Shown: positions 35,438 through 45,775, counted from the stretch's first letter. The stretch is DNA of 64,000 bases from Scatolibacter rhodanostii (GCF_900197595.1 NZ_FZLO01000001.1:930001-994000), one strand, 5' to 3'. The notes: a model not told the origin generated them from the sequence alone. Numbers and translations: made by a program.

Positions 35438-36489
35438 TAGAATACCTCCTTAATCATCTCTCTAATATCCCATAAATTTACATCTGGAAAGAAGCTTTCT
35501 CCGTCTTTATTTATAACTAAAGTTCCATTATCTCGATTACAAATTCCTATAACATTTTTACACCCTTTTACTACTTTCACTGCCTTATCAGATAATGAAT
35601 AAGTAAGAATTAACGCAGGTTTATTTGAATTTAATTGACGCATTAAATGAGTCTCCAGATGATCATCTCCAAATCCATAACCAATAATTATGTATCTCAA
35701 AGCAGTGTCTATTGCCGCGTTGGCTCGTGCACGATGTGTATCAAACGGTTCATTATATCCTTCTCTGTATTTATTGATACCCGGAGTAATAATTAAGCAA
35801 TTGTTTTTTTCTAAATGAGGAACTGAACATGCACAGCCATTAATGTGATACCAACTTAAACATCCATGGGGTTTTAAAACCGTTACTTTGGGTGAATATT
35901 CAACTCGACTTTGTCCTTTTAGTTTATAAATACTTTTACAAAAAGAATATTTACTTTCATCGGGAGAGAACTGACAAATAAATTTTCCAACAAATAATGT
36001 GTCTACTCTGATTTCATTCATTTCGCAGCTATATTCAACAAGTCTATCATAATTGGTGGTTATAACGGTTAATCCATTGTTCCTTATGTTAAATTTTTGT
36101 AAATAGTCGGAAAGTCGAAATTGTTTAGCCCCCGACAAAACATTATTTAAAGCCTCATTTTCAGCAGACCGAATAAATGCCGCCGTAGTTTCTCTTATTT
36201 TTTCTTCTACAATACTTGTTGGTTTTTGACTATGAAGTGCTTCTTCAAGGCCTTCACCTACTTTTAATCTATCTGATATAGCCTTCCAATTGTCCACGTC
36301 AGCTTTTTCACTGATTTTATCTGGTAGCTTGTCCTGCAATTCTATTGATAAAGATCCCATCCCGGGTATTCCCTCAGCTACTGATAAGCCTGAACCAATA
36401 ATGGTAACTGTGTTTTCTTGAAAAAAATCTTGGATAATAGTCTTTACATCATTCAAGTCCAAACTAAGGTTCACCCCTCTCTCTATCAA
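35437..36489 (-). CDS. SIR2-family NADase
   Basis: 350 residues as drawn. NAD-binding SIR2 motifs: IIGSGLSVAEGIPGMGSL (31-48), TTNYD (144-148), KPHG with the catalytic His209, and GYGFGDDH (270-277). No zinc-binding Cys quartet typical of deacetylase sirtuins, which favours the defence NADase branch. Directly coupled to herA. The start is uncertain: TTG at 36489 has a poor RBS, while TTG codons at 36462 or 36456 lie behind GAGAGGGG. Predicted to act with HerA in the cytoplasm, destroying NAD+ after phage infection. Confidence 0.9.
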   Translation of the reverse strand: MIERGVNLSLDLNDVKTIIQDFFQENTVTIIGSGLSVAEGIPGMGSLSIELQDKLPDKISEKADVDNWKAISDRLKVGEGLEEALHSQKPTSIVEEKIRETTAAFIRSAENEALNNVLSGAKQFRLSDYLQKFNIRNNGLTVITTNYDRLVEYSCEMNEIRVDTLFVGKFICQFSPDESKYSFCKSIYKLKGQSRVEYSPKVTVLKPHGCLSWYHINGCACSVPHLEKNNCLIITPGINKYREGYNEPFDTHRARANAAIDTALRYIIIGYGFGDDHLETHLMRQLNSNKPALILTYSLSDKAVKVVKGCKNVIGICNRDNGTLVINKDGESFFPDVNLWDIREMIKEVF

Positions 36490-36525
36490 AGCCTAGATAT
36501 TTTTTTATAATTACTTTGAAATTTT

Positions 36526-37185
36526 CTATTGTTGTACTTTTACAAGATATTTTTCTAACACTGCTGCATTAGAAACCTGAGTTGCAAACATGTTCATTAA
36601 TAATAGAATTTTATCATGAATTTCATTATATCGTTCCTCATCGAGACTTAAAGTTTCAATTCGTTCCCCATGAGCTATTTTATTTCTCATGTTCAGAAGA
36701 ACCTCGTCAATCAAATTATAAGAACTTTCATATTGCGTACAATCCAAACCAATGGTTGCCATTATTTCTATGAAAATTTGAGAGTTTAGGTTGCTATTTG
36801 TTTTAATGATTCCTTCTTGAGGAATGCAAGACCTTTTATCAAAACTTTCAAATATTTCATTAACAATACACGTCTGCAAAGTTGTTTTTCCGGTTTCCTC
36901 AAATTGTTTTAATCTCTCTTTTATAGAAACCGCAAGAAAGTTATTCGTTAATTTGTTATACGGCAAAGACAAGTTTGATACATAAGACAAATAATAGCCA
37001 GCAATATTTTTTATTGAACCTTCCCAATGAGCATAAAGTAATGCAATGCCAGATCGGAGAGCAGTATCCTTAGCAAATAACCTAGCCTGACTGATATTAG
37101 CTTTAATTGCAGTCAATTCACGTTTTCTCCATGCCATCTCTCTATCAATTGCATCTTGTAATTCACTAATTGTTCTGATTTTCAT
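36526..37185 (-). CDS. HEPN RNase-like protein (MAE_28990/MAE_18760 type)
   Basis: 219 residues, all helical. The HEPN RNase motif R-x4-H is intact as RNKIAH (R167 to H172). The conserved helix ALLYAHWEGSIKNIAGYY (49-66) is typical of the MAE_28990/MAE_18760 group. HEPN proteins cut RNA and serve as toxins in many conflict systems. ATGA overlap with the DUF262 gene means translation is coupled, so the two likely work as a pair: a DUF262 sensor/modifier plus an RNase effector. The pairing of this HEPN group with DUF262 is recalled from comparative genomics. Confidence 0.85.
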   Translation of the reverse strand: MKIRTISELQDAIDREMAWRKRELTAIKANISQARLFAKDTALRSGIALLYAHWEGSIKNIAGYYLSYVSNLSLPYNKLTNNFLAVSIKERLKQFEETGKTTLQTCIVNEIFESFDKRSCIPQEGIIKTNSNLNSQIFIEIMATIGLDCTQYESSYNLIDEVLLNMRNKIAHGERIETLSLDEERYNEIHDKILLLMNMFATQVSNAAVLEKYLVKVQQ

Positions 37186-38282
37186 GGCTTAAAGTATTCT
37201 ACTCCAAATAAAGATAGCTCCTTGTATCTCGGAATAGCTTTAACACCGGGGATAGTGTTTTTCAAAAATACCTCTTCCGAATAAAATTCTTGAATTTTAT
37301 TTTTTAGCCATGATCCGCTATTTTCCAATGCTATGATATTCGATATATTTAAGAACACACCAACGGCTATACCTTGAAACGCAGAAATTAAAAACGGCCC
37401 AGAATGCTTTGTGCCATTATATTTCTTAAAAGTATCCTCACCTAAAACACCATATAACAAATTAAAAGTTCCATTAAAGTGTTCTGAGAACTGTTTATAA
37501 TCTATATCAATTTCACAAAGCCTCAATGTTTCTTTATCGAGCAATTCTGAGAATTCTGAATATTGTCCTATGCTATCCCAATCAATATATCTTGCTACCA
37601 TTAATCGTAATACTAATTCCATTCTGAATTGCTCATCAGCTTTTCTGTCTGTTATTGGTATACAGTTTCTATAGGATTCCAATTGCTCAAGACCTAATGT
37701 AAACTCATAAAATGATTTCTTAGTCATAATCATCAAACAATTTCGCACTTCTTGATCACTGAGCTTAGTACCTCCTGTATTTAACCGTTGGAATAATTCA
37801 TATTTTGTGTTCGGGTCACTTTCCTTTTTCATAATAACGATATCTATTCTAGCACGCTTAAAAAACAGCTGCTGCTCTTTTGTAAACGATAGCTCAGGAA
37901 TAGTGTTTGTCCATTCCACCCCTGCAAAAGATGGCAGGTAATCCGTCTTTTGTAGAACTAAGGCTGGCAATTGCTCACCTTCTTCATCTTTAAATATACC
38001 AACGAACTGAAAAATAGTAGAAAGTCTTTGAACTCCGTCAATAATATCCCATACACCATCTTCATTTTGATTAACAAATATGGAGGGGATGGGTATATTA
38101 AGCATAATAGATTCAATAAGTTTGGTTTTTTGATAGTCATTCCACCTAAAGACACGTTGAAATTCGGGATGAATATCCATTTCACCATCACGATAAAGAT
38201 TTATTAATTCTCCAATTGACATCTGATAAGAATCTCTAAATATTTTGCCTGATTTCTCTTCTATTTCATCTTGTAATGACAT
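37182..38282 (-). CDS. DUF262 (ParB/GmrS-like) protein
   Basis: 366 residues. The N-terminal DUF262 domain has HPEFQRVFRW (38-47) and the key motif IDGVQRLST (81-89), where DUF262 proteins usually have DGQQR: here Val replaces the first Gln. Later PNTKYELFQRLNTGGTKLSDQEVRN is also standard. The DUF1524 HNH nuclease half found in GmrSD is absent; the C-terminal half is helical. In GmrSD the DUF262 part uses NTPs and recognises modified phage DNA. Here the effector may instead be the coupled HEPN RNase. RBS AGGAGG; 10 bp after the methyltransferase. Confidence 0.88.
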   Translation of the reverse strand: MSLQDEIEEKSGKIFRDSYQMSIGELINLYRDGEMDIHPEFQRVFRWNDYQKTKLIESIMLNIPIPSIFVNQNEDGVWDIIDGVQRLSTIFQFVGIFKDEEGEQLPALVLQKTDYLPSFAGVEWTNTIPELSFTKEQQLFFKRARIDIVIMKKESDPNTKYELFQRLNTGGTKLSDQEVRNCLMIMTKKSFYEFTLGLEQLESYRNCIPITDRKADEQFRMELVLRLMVARYIDWDSIGQYSEFSELLDKETLRLCEIDIDYKQFSEHFNGTFNLLYGVLGEDTFKKYNGTKHSGPFLISAFQGIAVGVFLNISNIIALENSGSWLKNKIQEFYSEEVFLKNTIPGVKAIPRYKELSLFGVEYFKP

Positions 38283-38292
38283 GATAATCCTC

Positions 38293-39918
38293 CTATCCTC
38301 TTCCTAGTCTTCTACTCTGCAGCTTTTTCCAGATATTTCTGCAGGATATACACAATTCTCTATCTAACCCCATATGTTCAATAAGAACTACCTCATCGAC
38401 TAAATCCAATGCTTCCTCGATGTTCCCGTCTGCACGGACAACAGTATCTATCTTGTCAAGTAATTCTCTTTTTTTATTAGTTGGAAATTCTTTAATAACA
38501 GGCAACATGATATTTCCCATTTCACCCGGCAGAACTTCAAGAACTCCTCCGCCATAGCTTCTTCCGCATATTTCAGTAAATGCAAATGAAATGCTATTAT
38601 AATATGATAAAAGTAATATCTCATCATCTACATCTTCATTAAGTTTCATACGATGCATTGTATCTGTGGAAATCGCTCCACATCGATTTAATACGAATTT
38701 AGGATACAAATTATTACGTCTTAAGAAAAATGCATCAGGAATCCATATTGATGGAACCACGTACCACTGATCCCTAATAGAACACTTATACCCTTTATTC
38801 ACATCGTTTTTTTCACCAAGTTTTATATACTTTGTATGTTTTGCTGGATAATCTTTTATTTCCTTAGAAGGGAAAACTACTAATCTAGCTTTTTTTCCTT
38901 CTTCAACATTTTTAATCCAATCTTCATTTGTAAAGTAAATTCCATGTGCATGCGAACTTCTCCCGATCAATGGAAGGGTTACTTTATCAAGTTCATATTT
39001 CTTACAAATCTCTTTATCGACTGAAAAATAATCATTATGCCCAGTCGTAACTCCTATATTTATCGTGCCAAAGTTTGAAAAAGGCGCGAATCTGACATCC
39101 TTTTTAATTGTTTGGATAACTTTAATTTCCTCAGAAGTCGTAAAATATTTAGTCCACTTTTCTTTTACATGCTGCATTTTTTGATAGCCATTAGAATGAA
39201 GATCAAGTGTAGAAAATCCACTTAAATCACTCATCTCTATGATACGAATACCTTTTTCTTCTCCACCCTTTTCGCCTATAAACAATATGACCTCTTGTTC
39301 AATTTCCGGAAAAACCAATTTCTCAAATGTTATAAGTGTAATTCTTGAAAACTTATTTGAAAGGAATAACCTTAGATCTTCTGCATAAGCAACCTGCAAT
39401 ATTTCAGCTGGTACAACAAAAGCAATTCGGCCAGTGTCATTAAGCATTTGTGTACAAGCCACCAGAAAACCCACCCAAGCGTTAATAAGTTTATTCGCTT
39501 TCATTCCATGTGATGTAAGTATTGCAGATAAAATATCACGTTGTGAATCTGTTAAATATTGATATCGAATATATGGCGGATTCCCAAGTATCAAGTCATA
39601 TTGATCATTAGCTACATTTTGATCATAGAAATTGAAAAAATCATCATTAACAACTTCAACATTATTTAATGATTGGTATTTATATTTTACCTTCTCAGCT
39701 TCTACTGCGTCCAATTCAACCGCTGTGAATATACCCACTTTTTCTAATAGATGTTGTTCATGCATACTATCAAGAAAAACTCCATCACCACAACTTGGTT
39801 CTAAAACCTTATTGATATTTTCGGCAGCAAAAAGCTCCACCATAGCATTAGCTAATTGCGATGGCGTATAATATGCTCCTCTTAATTTTTGCTCTGTGCT
39901 GTCTTTTTTTAATTTCAT
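38293..39918 (-). CDS. N6-adenine DNA methyltransferase (Eco57I-type M)
   Basis: 541 residues from ATG at 39918, chosen for the AAAGGA 9 nt upstream; an upstream TTG at 39942 is possible. Motif X/I region GAYYTPSQLANAM and VLEPSCGDGVFLD (38-50), and catalytic motif IV NPPYIRY (113-119), mark a gamma-class N6-adenine methylase. The C-terminal half is a TaqI-like target recognition domain. With the neighbouring type IIG enzyme it reproduces the Eco57I layout, in which a separate methylase protects the host site. It starts 13 bp after the type IIG stop. Confidence 0.9.
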   Translation of the reverse strand: MKLKKDSTEQKLRGAYYTPSQLANAMVELFAAENINKVLEPSCGDGVFLDSMHEQHLLEKVGIFTAVELDAVEAEKVKYKYQSLNNVEVVNDDFFNFYDQNVANDQYDLILGNPPYIRYQYLTDSQRDILSAILTSHGMKANKLINAWVGFLVACTQMLNDTGRIAFVVPAEILQVAYAEDLRLFLSNKFSRITLITFEKLVFPEIEQEVILFIGEKGGEEKGIRIIEMSDLSGFSTLDLHSNGYQKMQHVKEKWTKYFTTSEEIKVIQTIKKDVRFAPFSNFGTINIGVTTGHNDYFSVDKEICKKYELDKVTLPLIGRSSHAHGIYFTNEDWIKNVEEGKKARLVVFPSKEIKDYPAKHTKYIKLGEKNDVNKGYKCSIRDQWYVVPSIWIPDAFFLRRNNLYPKFVLNRCGAISTDTMHRMKLNEDVDDEILLLSYYNSISFAFTEICGRSYGGGVLEVLPGEMGNIMLPVIKEFPTNKKRELLDKIDTVVRADGNIEEALDLVDEVVLIEHMGLDRELCISCRNIWKKLQSRRLGRG

Positions 39919-39931
39919 GCGGTACCGTCCT

Positions 39932-42922
39932 TTAATATTCAAGCCTATATATCTTATCTATTTTTGATTCAATTGACCTTATAAGTCTATCTTTTTCTTT
40001 TTGTAGAACACTTGCGACCCTTTTTTCAGGTTCCTCTTTCAATTGATTATTAATACTGTATATTTCTCGTGTCTCTGCAACAACTGTATCATACAATACT
40101 TTTTGACTAGTAATGTTAAAATCAAGATCTACAATTGTGAGTGTCTTTAATACATCCATACCCCTTGCATAAAAACCACCTTCAAAATCACTTCCAATTA
40201 TTTGAAGGATGCGTTCTGTATGTGAATTTGTAAGCCATGCCTGAATATACTCCAATTCATACTTGCTATCCTCTTTTTTACTTATGGCACAATACCCCGC
40301 TGTTCCTCCAACTGAAATCAACATGTCATTAGTATCATACGCATACATTGGGGACTGACTCATAATACCAACTATTAATTTGGTTCGATTTGAAAACGAA
40401 GATAAATGCTGACTTCTTCCATAGTGATACCAAGTATCAGCCGTAGCATGCGGTACATTCCGCTTTCCTTGTGGCGCAATTCCTGATGGAACAAGCTCAT
40501 CATAGTTATCCAGCAAATACTGATATGTGCCATTATACTTATCTATCATTTCCTGTTGTTGTATCAAATGTCCTTCTGTATCGTAAGGAAATATAATCCA
40601 CTTATCTGTTGTCAATATGCTATAAGAATTCAATCCCTTTTCAGCTTTTTTTACAGGCTTAAAATATGGTTTTAGAATTGTTTTTTCAATAACATATTTT
40701 TTACCATCCCTTTTAAAAGTAAAGGTTTTTTCGCTCTCATCTACAATTTCGGAAGATGAGAACCAGTATGTTTTTTTAGTTTCAGCACTAGTTTGTATAC
40801 CTCCAAATATATCTACATATTTTGTAATTGGTACTGAAACTCCATCAAGTTTTTTTAAAAGATTCAAAAAAATGAAATCATCACTTAATCTCCAAGGCAA
40901 CTCGTTTAAAATTGCACTTTGAAGCGTTACCGAATAGCTTTCTTCTCCTGACCATAGCGCTGCTGCAGTTTTAACTTTTGCATACTGAAATTGAGGATGG
41001 GTATGCTTTTGTAATAACAAGATGGAACTATATATGGTTTTATCCGAAAAAAGTTGCGCATCTCCAAAGTCATCTAATGAAATCAAATACTTATTTGAAG
41101 ATATAAGCTCTCTTAATTTTTGGCCTGCACCAATTTTAAAAAATTTATTCGGAATTATATAACATACATAACCGTCATCTTTTACTTTTTGTAATGCTCT
41201 CTCAACAAACAAGAAATATTTATCAAACTGTTTATACGTTGTTTGATAGTATTTCTTATATAAAGTAAACTCCTTAGCGGGCAACAATCCATGTAATCCT
41301 TCTGTATTAACATATGGGGGATTTCCTATAATCGCATCAAACAGATATCCATCATTGACTACTTTCCAGTCTAAAGGTGCAATTTCAATTAATTCCTCCG
41401 TATTAGGAGAATAATATGAAACTTCTTGATTACTTACAAGAGAATTTCCGTGTATAATATTTTTATCTAAATTAAGTAAGATTGGATTAGATGCTTCTAC
41501 TGACGGACTGGTTTCATCTTCAATCAACTTTATAAGCAAAGAAAACTTAGCAACTTCTACTGCATGAATATCTATGTCAATTCCAAATATACATGATGAC
41601 AAAATATTCTTCTTATCTTCTAATGGTAATTTTTTACGACCTCCACTTATTTCTATCAAATAACCTGGCTGATAAATTTGATACCAGTTAACACAATACT
41701 GAATTAAGAAATTGTATGCCTCTTCTAAAAATATACCCGATCCACAAGCAATATCCGCAATTCTTAACTGCCTAATTTCATCTGGAGTTCTACCTTCACA
41801 TAGTTCATTTAGTGTTTTAGCCGTCATATATTTAACTATCTCTGTTGGAGTCGTAACAACAGATCTATTAATACATTCTTTTTTCTTAGAGAGTTCGATT
41901 TCTCCTTCATCAGATACAGACAATTGCTCTGTAAGGAATACTTCATATATTTTTCCAAGTAAATTTGGTTCAATGATGTTGAACAAATATGGACTTTGCG
42001 GATAATATAAACTTTCAATTATATCTATTATAATTTGATTATTTAAGTCAAAAATAAGATTTTCGCCCTCAAACATCCCGGAATTATATCTTCTATCAGC
42101 AGCGCGAAAAAGCTCTTCTAATTTTTCTTTAATAAGAGCCTCATTATTTATTGTGTCTTTAAGTTTATGGTACAATGGTAGATTCTTATCTTCACATATT
42201 CTTAAAAACACAATCTGATTTATGAATTCCTGAACCACATCATTTAGTTTTCCAATAGAACGATATTTCTCCGCGGTCTTATACAAAAAATTACTTAAAG
42301 ACAATCTCCATTGATTGATTTGTCCCAAAAATAAATCATCAACTTGTTGTTTATGTGCTGTTCCTTCTGGAAAGTTTTTACCACAAAACTGATCGAAATT
42401 CCCATTGTATACATTATCACGGTCGAGAACTTCTCGTATCTCATCAAACTTTGTTATGTATTCTTTGTAATGGAATTGACGAAATCTCGCAACAGACGTT
42501 GACTCCACATCCTTAGGAACGTAAGTTGTGTTATAAATAACTAAATATTCAAAGTTAGTCAACACAACTATCTTATGCTTTGCATTCCAGCCATATTTTC
42601 TAGCTTGAAAAACCGAGGCACTATCATTTAAAATGTCAACTGCTGGCTTTTTTGCTTCAATAAAAAATTTAGATACCCCTTTTAATGTCATCGAATAGTC
42701 TGGACGATCTGTTTGGGTAGAGTAATCTTCTGCAATAACCTCTCTATATTGGGGCGATAATGCCTTTTCATTAGACACATCCCAACCTAACAATTTGAGA
42801 AATGGATCAATATATTCAATTCTACAAGAATGTTCGTTATAATGTTTTCTGTTGTCATGGTAGTAATCTAGATTTTCTTCAAATTTCGCAATCAGAGTTT
42901 GTAACTCTTTAATCTTGTCCAT
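39932..42922 (-). CDS. Type IIG restriction-modification enzyme (nuclease-methylase-specificity)
   Basis: 996 residues from ATG at 42922, chosen because GGAGG lies 5 nt upstream; an ATG at 42970 would add 16 residues. Residues 1-110 are an HsdR-N-like PD-(D/E)xK nuclease (D75 in RPDY, E89 and K91 in FIEAKK). A helical linker follows, then methylase motif I DIACGSGIF near 388 and motif IV NPPYVN near 534. The C-terminal 400 residues are a TaqI/Eco57I-type specificity domain and a terminal coiled coil. Cutting and methylation therefore sit in one chain. It overlaps the HTH gene by 14 bp. Confidence 0.9.
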   Translation of the reverse strand: MDKIKELQTLIAKFEENLDYYHDNRKHYNEHSCRIEYIDPFLKLLGWDVSNEKALSPQYREVIAEDYSTQTDRPDYSMTLKGVSKFFIEAKKPAVDILNDSASVFQARKYGWNAKHKIVVLTNFEYLVIYNTTYVPKDVESTSVARFRQFHYKEYITKFDEIREVLDRDNVYNGNFDQFCGKNFPEGTAHKQQVDDLFLGQINQWRLSLSNFLYKTAEKYRSIGKLNDVVQEFINQIVFLRICEDKNLPLYHKLKDTINNEALIKEKLEELFRAADRRYNSGMFEGENLIFDLNNQIIIDIIESLYYPQSPYLFNIIEPNLLGKIYEVFLTEQLSVSDEGEIELSKKKECINRSVVTTPTEIVKYMTAKTLNELCEGRTPDEIRQLRIADIACGSGIFLEEAYNFLIQYCVNWYQIYQPGYLIEISGGRKKLPLEDKKNILSSCIFGIDIDIHAVEVAKFSLLIKLIEDETSPSVEASNPILLNLDKNIIHGNSLVSNQEVSYYSPNTEELIEIAPLDWKVVNDGYLFDAIIGNPPYVNTEGLHGLLPAKEFTLYKKYYQTTYKQFDKYFLFVERALQKVKDDGYVCYIIPNKFFKIGAGQKLRELISSNKYLISLDDFGDAQLFSDKTIYSSILLLQKHTHPQFQYAKVKTAAALWSGEESYSVTLQSAILNELPWRLSDDFIFLNLLKKLDGVSVPITKYVDIFGGIQTSAETKKTYWFSSSEIVDESEKTFTFKRDGKKYVIEKTILKPYFKPVKKAEKGLNSYSILTTDKWIIFPYDTEGHLIQQQEMIDKYNGTYQYLLDNYDELVPSGIAPQGKRNVPHATADTWYHYGRSQHLSSFSNRTKLIVGIMSQSPMYAYDTNDMLISVGGTAGYCAISKKEDSKYELEYIQAWLTNSHTERILQIIGSDFEGGFYARGMDVLKTLTIVDLDFNITSQKVLYDTVVAETREIYSINNQLKEEPEKRVASVLQKEKDRLIRSIESKIDKIYRLEY

Positions 42923-43100
42923 CACTACCTCCAGCTTTGTATTTTCTGCCATCTTCTGGCTTCTCTGCATCCTTGGGAATCACCCACAGATTAGCCATTT
43001 TTATTGCACCATCTATTCGTCCATTGGAGCAAAGGATCTGTACTCTTCTACGAGTTATTCCCCATTTATCTGCTGCTTCTTGCGCTGTAATATATTCCAT
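42909..43100 (-). CDS. Small HTH protein heading the defence operon
   Basis: 63 residues, MerR/excisionase-like HTH: EYITAQEAADKWGITRRRVQILCSNGRI, wing with WVIPKDAEKP. Similar mini-regulators often precede type IIG restriction genes and may act as the controller (C) protein. RBS AAGGAAGG; overlaps the next gene. It could repress the promoter at 43146-43174, which sits in an ATATAT-rich imperfect dyad. Confidence 0.85.
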   Translation of the reverse strand: MEYITAQEAADKWGITRRRVQILCSNGRIDGAIKMANLWVIPKDAEKPEDGRKYKAGGSDGQD

Positions 43101-43145
43101 TTTGCACCTTCCTTGATAACATACCCCTGACTTTAATCATATATA

Positions 43146-43174
43146 ATTATATTCCATATATCGAACAATTACAA
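43146..43174 (-). promoter_or_regulatory. Single promoter of the defence operon
   Basis: Minus strand -35 TTGTAA (43169-43174), 17 bp, perfect -10 TATAAT (43146-43151), 46 bp before the HTH start codon. No second promoter of this quality was noticed in the short gaps between the eight genes. Confidence 0.75.
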
Positions 43175-43214
43175 TTAATATTTTTGTACAAAAAAAGAAC
43201 AAATGGAAACCGCC

Positions 43215-43253
43215 AAAATTAAAGCCCTCAGATTATCTGAGAGCTTTAATTTT
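43215..43253. terminator. Hairpin insulating the defence operon
   Basis: Stem AAATTAAAGC(C)CTCAG with CTGAG(A)GCTTTAATTT, A/T-rich flanks on both strands, lying just upstream of the operon promoter. It probably stops transcription from the XRE/hsdM remnant. Confidence 0.65.
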
Positions 43254-43583
43254 AACAATTCCATACACAGAAGTAGGGAAAACTGCCCCGCTCCTACTCT
43301 ATTTTTTACTCATTACAAGCAACCCTCCGGACATAACTGTCAGCCACCTTTTGTCTCTGTACCAATTTGAGCTTTTTCAACTTCTGCTCCCGGATTCCTG
43401 ATGCTATCTCCTGTTACTGTTCCTCAAAATCTTCCATTGCCGCTTCTTGCTTGGCATGTTTTTCAATCAGAAGAACCATGCAACCTTGCAGCGTTTCAAT
43501 CTGTTTATCATACTGGGTTAGTACATTTTTGGGGAGTACTTGCCGATGACTCGGATGGCATTTTTCAGAAGGCTCCTCTACTT
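43254..43583 (-). other. Decayed sequence between hsdM remnant and defence operon
   Basis: No intact gene. The minus strand has a coding-like fragment, VLTQYDKQIETLQGCMVLLIEKHAKQ and onward, broken by a stop after EDFEEQ and resuming as QEIASGIREQKLKKLKLVQ. It is probably the tail of a deleted gene, family not recognised. Confidence 0.4.
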
Positions 43584-43720
43584 TTAAAACAATCTGAAAC
43601 GATACTTCACAAACAGCATTGTCAGAATATAATCTTTATAACGTGCGGGATCAACACCGCCGCAAATTTATCACATGCAGCCCATATCTGGCTGTAAATC
43701 TCACTCTTTTTGATAGCTAT
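43584..43720 (-). pseudogene. hsdM: N-terminal remnant of a type I methylase gene (hsdM)
   Basis: Reads AIKKSEIYSQIWAACDKF, then after a frameshift GVDPARYKDYILTMLFVKY, which is the N-terminal helical domain of HsdM. The start codon position is ATA instead of ATG (43718-43720). A frameshift lies near 43660 and everything after about 45 codons is gone. It lies 37 bp after an intact XRE regulator, the usual order for a type I restriction locus. Confidence 0.7.
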
Positions 43721-43757
43721 AAAGTAATCCCTCTCAGTACTTTTGTGTTTTCAATTC

Positions 43758-43952
43758 CTATAATAACATAGGCTTCACATGTTTTTTCTCACATAAATCC
43801 GTCAATATGGCTATTGCAAGCTGATTAGGCGTCACATGACCAATTTCCCATCGGTTAACAGTAGAAAGACTAACATGAAGTTTTTCAGCAAATTTTTTCT
43901 GGGATAGTCCCAAATCCTTTCGGATTATTTTTATCAAAACATTAATTTCCAT
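43758..43952 (-). CDS. XRE-family regulator of a lost type I restriction locus
   Basis: 64 residues from ATG at 43952 (a GTG at 43973 would add seven, but lies too close to the promoter). Single HTH: IRKDLGLSQKKFAEKLHVSLSTVNRWEIGHVTPNQLA, then a short tail. This form commonly precedes hsdM in Firmicutes, and the remnant of hsdM follows here. It appears intact, so it may now regulate itself or other genes. Confidence 0.8.
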   Translation of the reverse strand: MEINVLIKIIRKDLGLSQKKFAEKLHVSLSTVNRWEIGHVTPNQLAIAILTDLCEKKHVKPMLL

Positions 43953-43978
43953 TGTAAAGCGCATCTTCCACAACTAGA

Positions 43979-44007
43979 AGTATAGTATATGCGATATTTG
44001 GGGGCAA
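43979..44007 (-). promoter_or_regulatory. Promoter of the XRE gene
   Basis: Minus strand -35 TTGCCC (44002-44007), 17 bp, -10 TATACT (43979-43984). The predicted transcript starts about 20 nt before ATG 43952. Confidence 0.55.
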
Positions 44008-44052
44008 GAAAATCGACATTTATGTGAAACCCTGCACACGAAAAATCATACG

Positions 44053-44093
44053 AAAAAGACGAGCCAACTGATATTTTTACAATCAACTGGCTC
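44053..44093 (-). terminator. Terminator after lysS
   Basis: Minus strand stem GAGCCAGTTGA with TCAGTTGGCTC (two G-U pairs), then a T5 run. Marks the right border between core genes and the island. Confidence 0.75.
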
Positions 44094-44215
44094 ATCTCTA
44101 TTTTGTATTTTCAGTTTCTCAAATGCATATTTTTTTCATTTGTTGCAAAAAAGTTGTAGTATACCTTTTCCCAATTTCAGCAAACCCAGTATTTATGCGG
44201 TTTTGCAGGCATTTC

Positions 44216-45775
<1,560 letters not shown>

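Noticed and set aside
33035-43100. BREX, DISARM or retron system
   Set aside because: No PglZ phosphatase, BrxC/DrmA helicase, reverse transcriptase or msr/msd-like repeat is present. The methylases are Eco57I-type rather than PglX with partners.
43367-43697. Plus-strand frames over the hsdM remnant
   Set aside because: They are antisense to recognisable HsdM N-terminal coding sequence and have no start signals.
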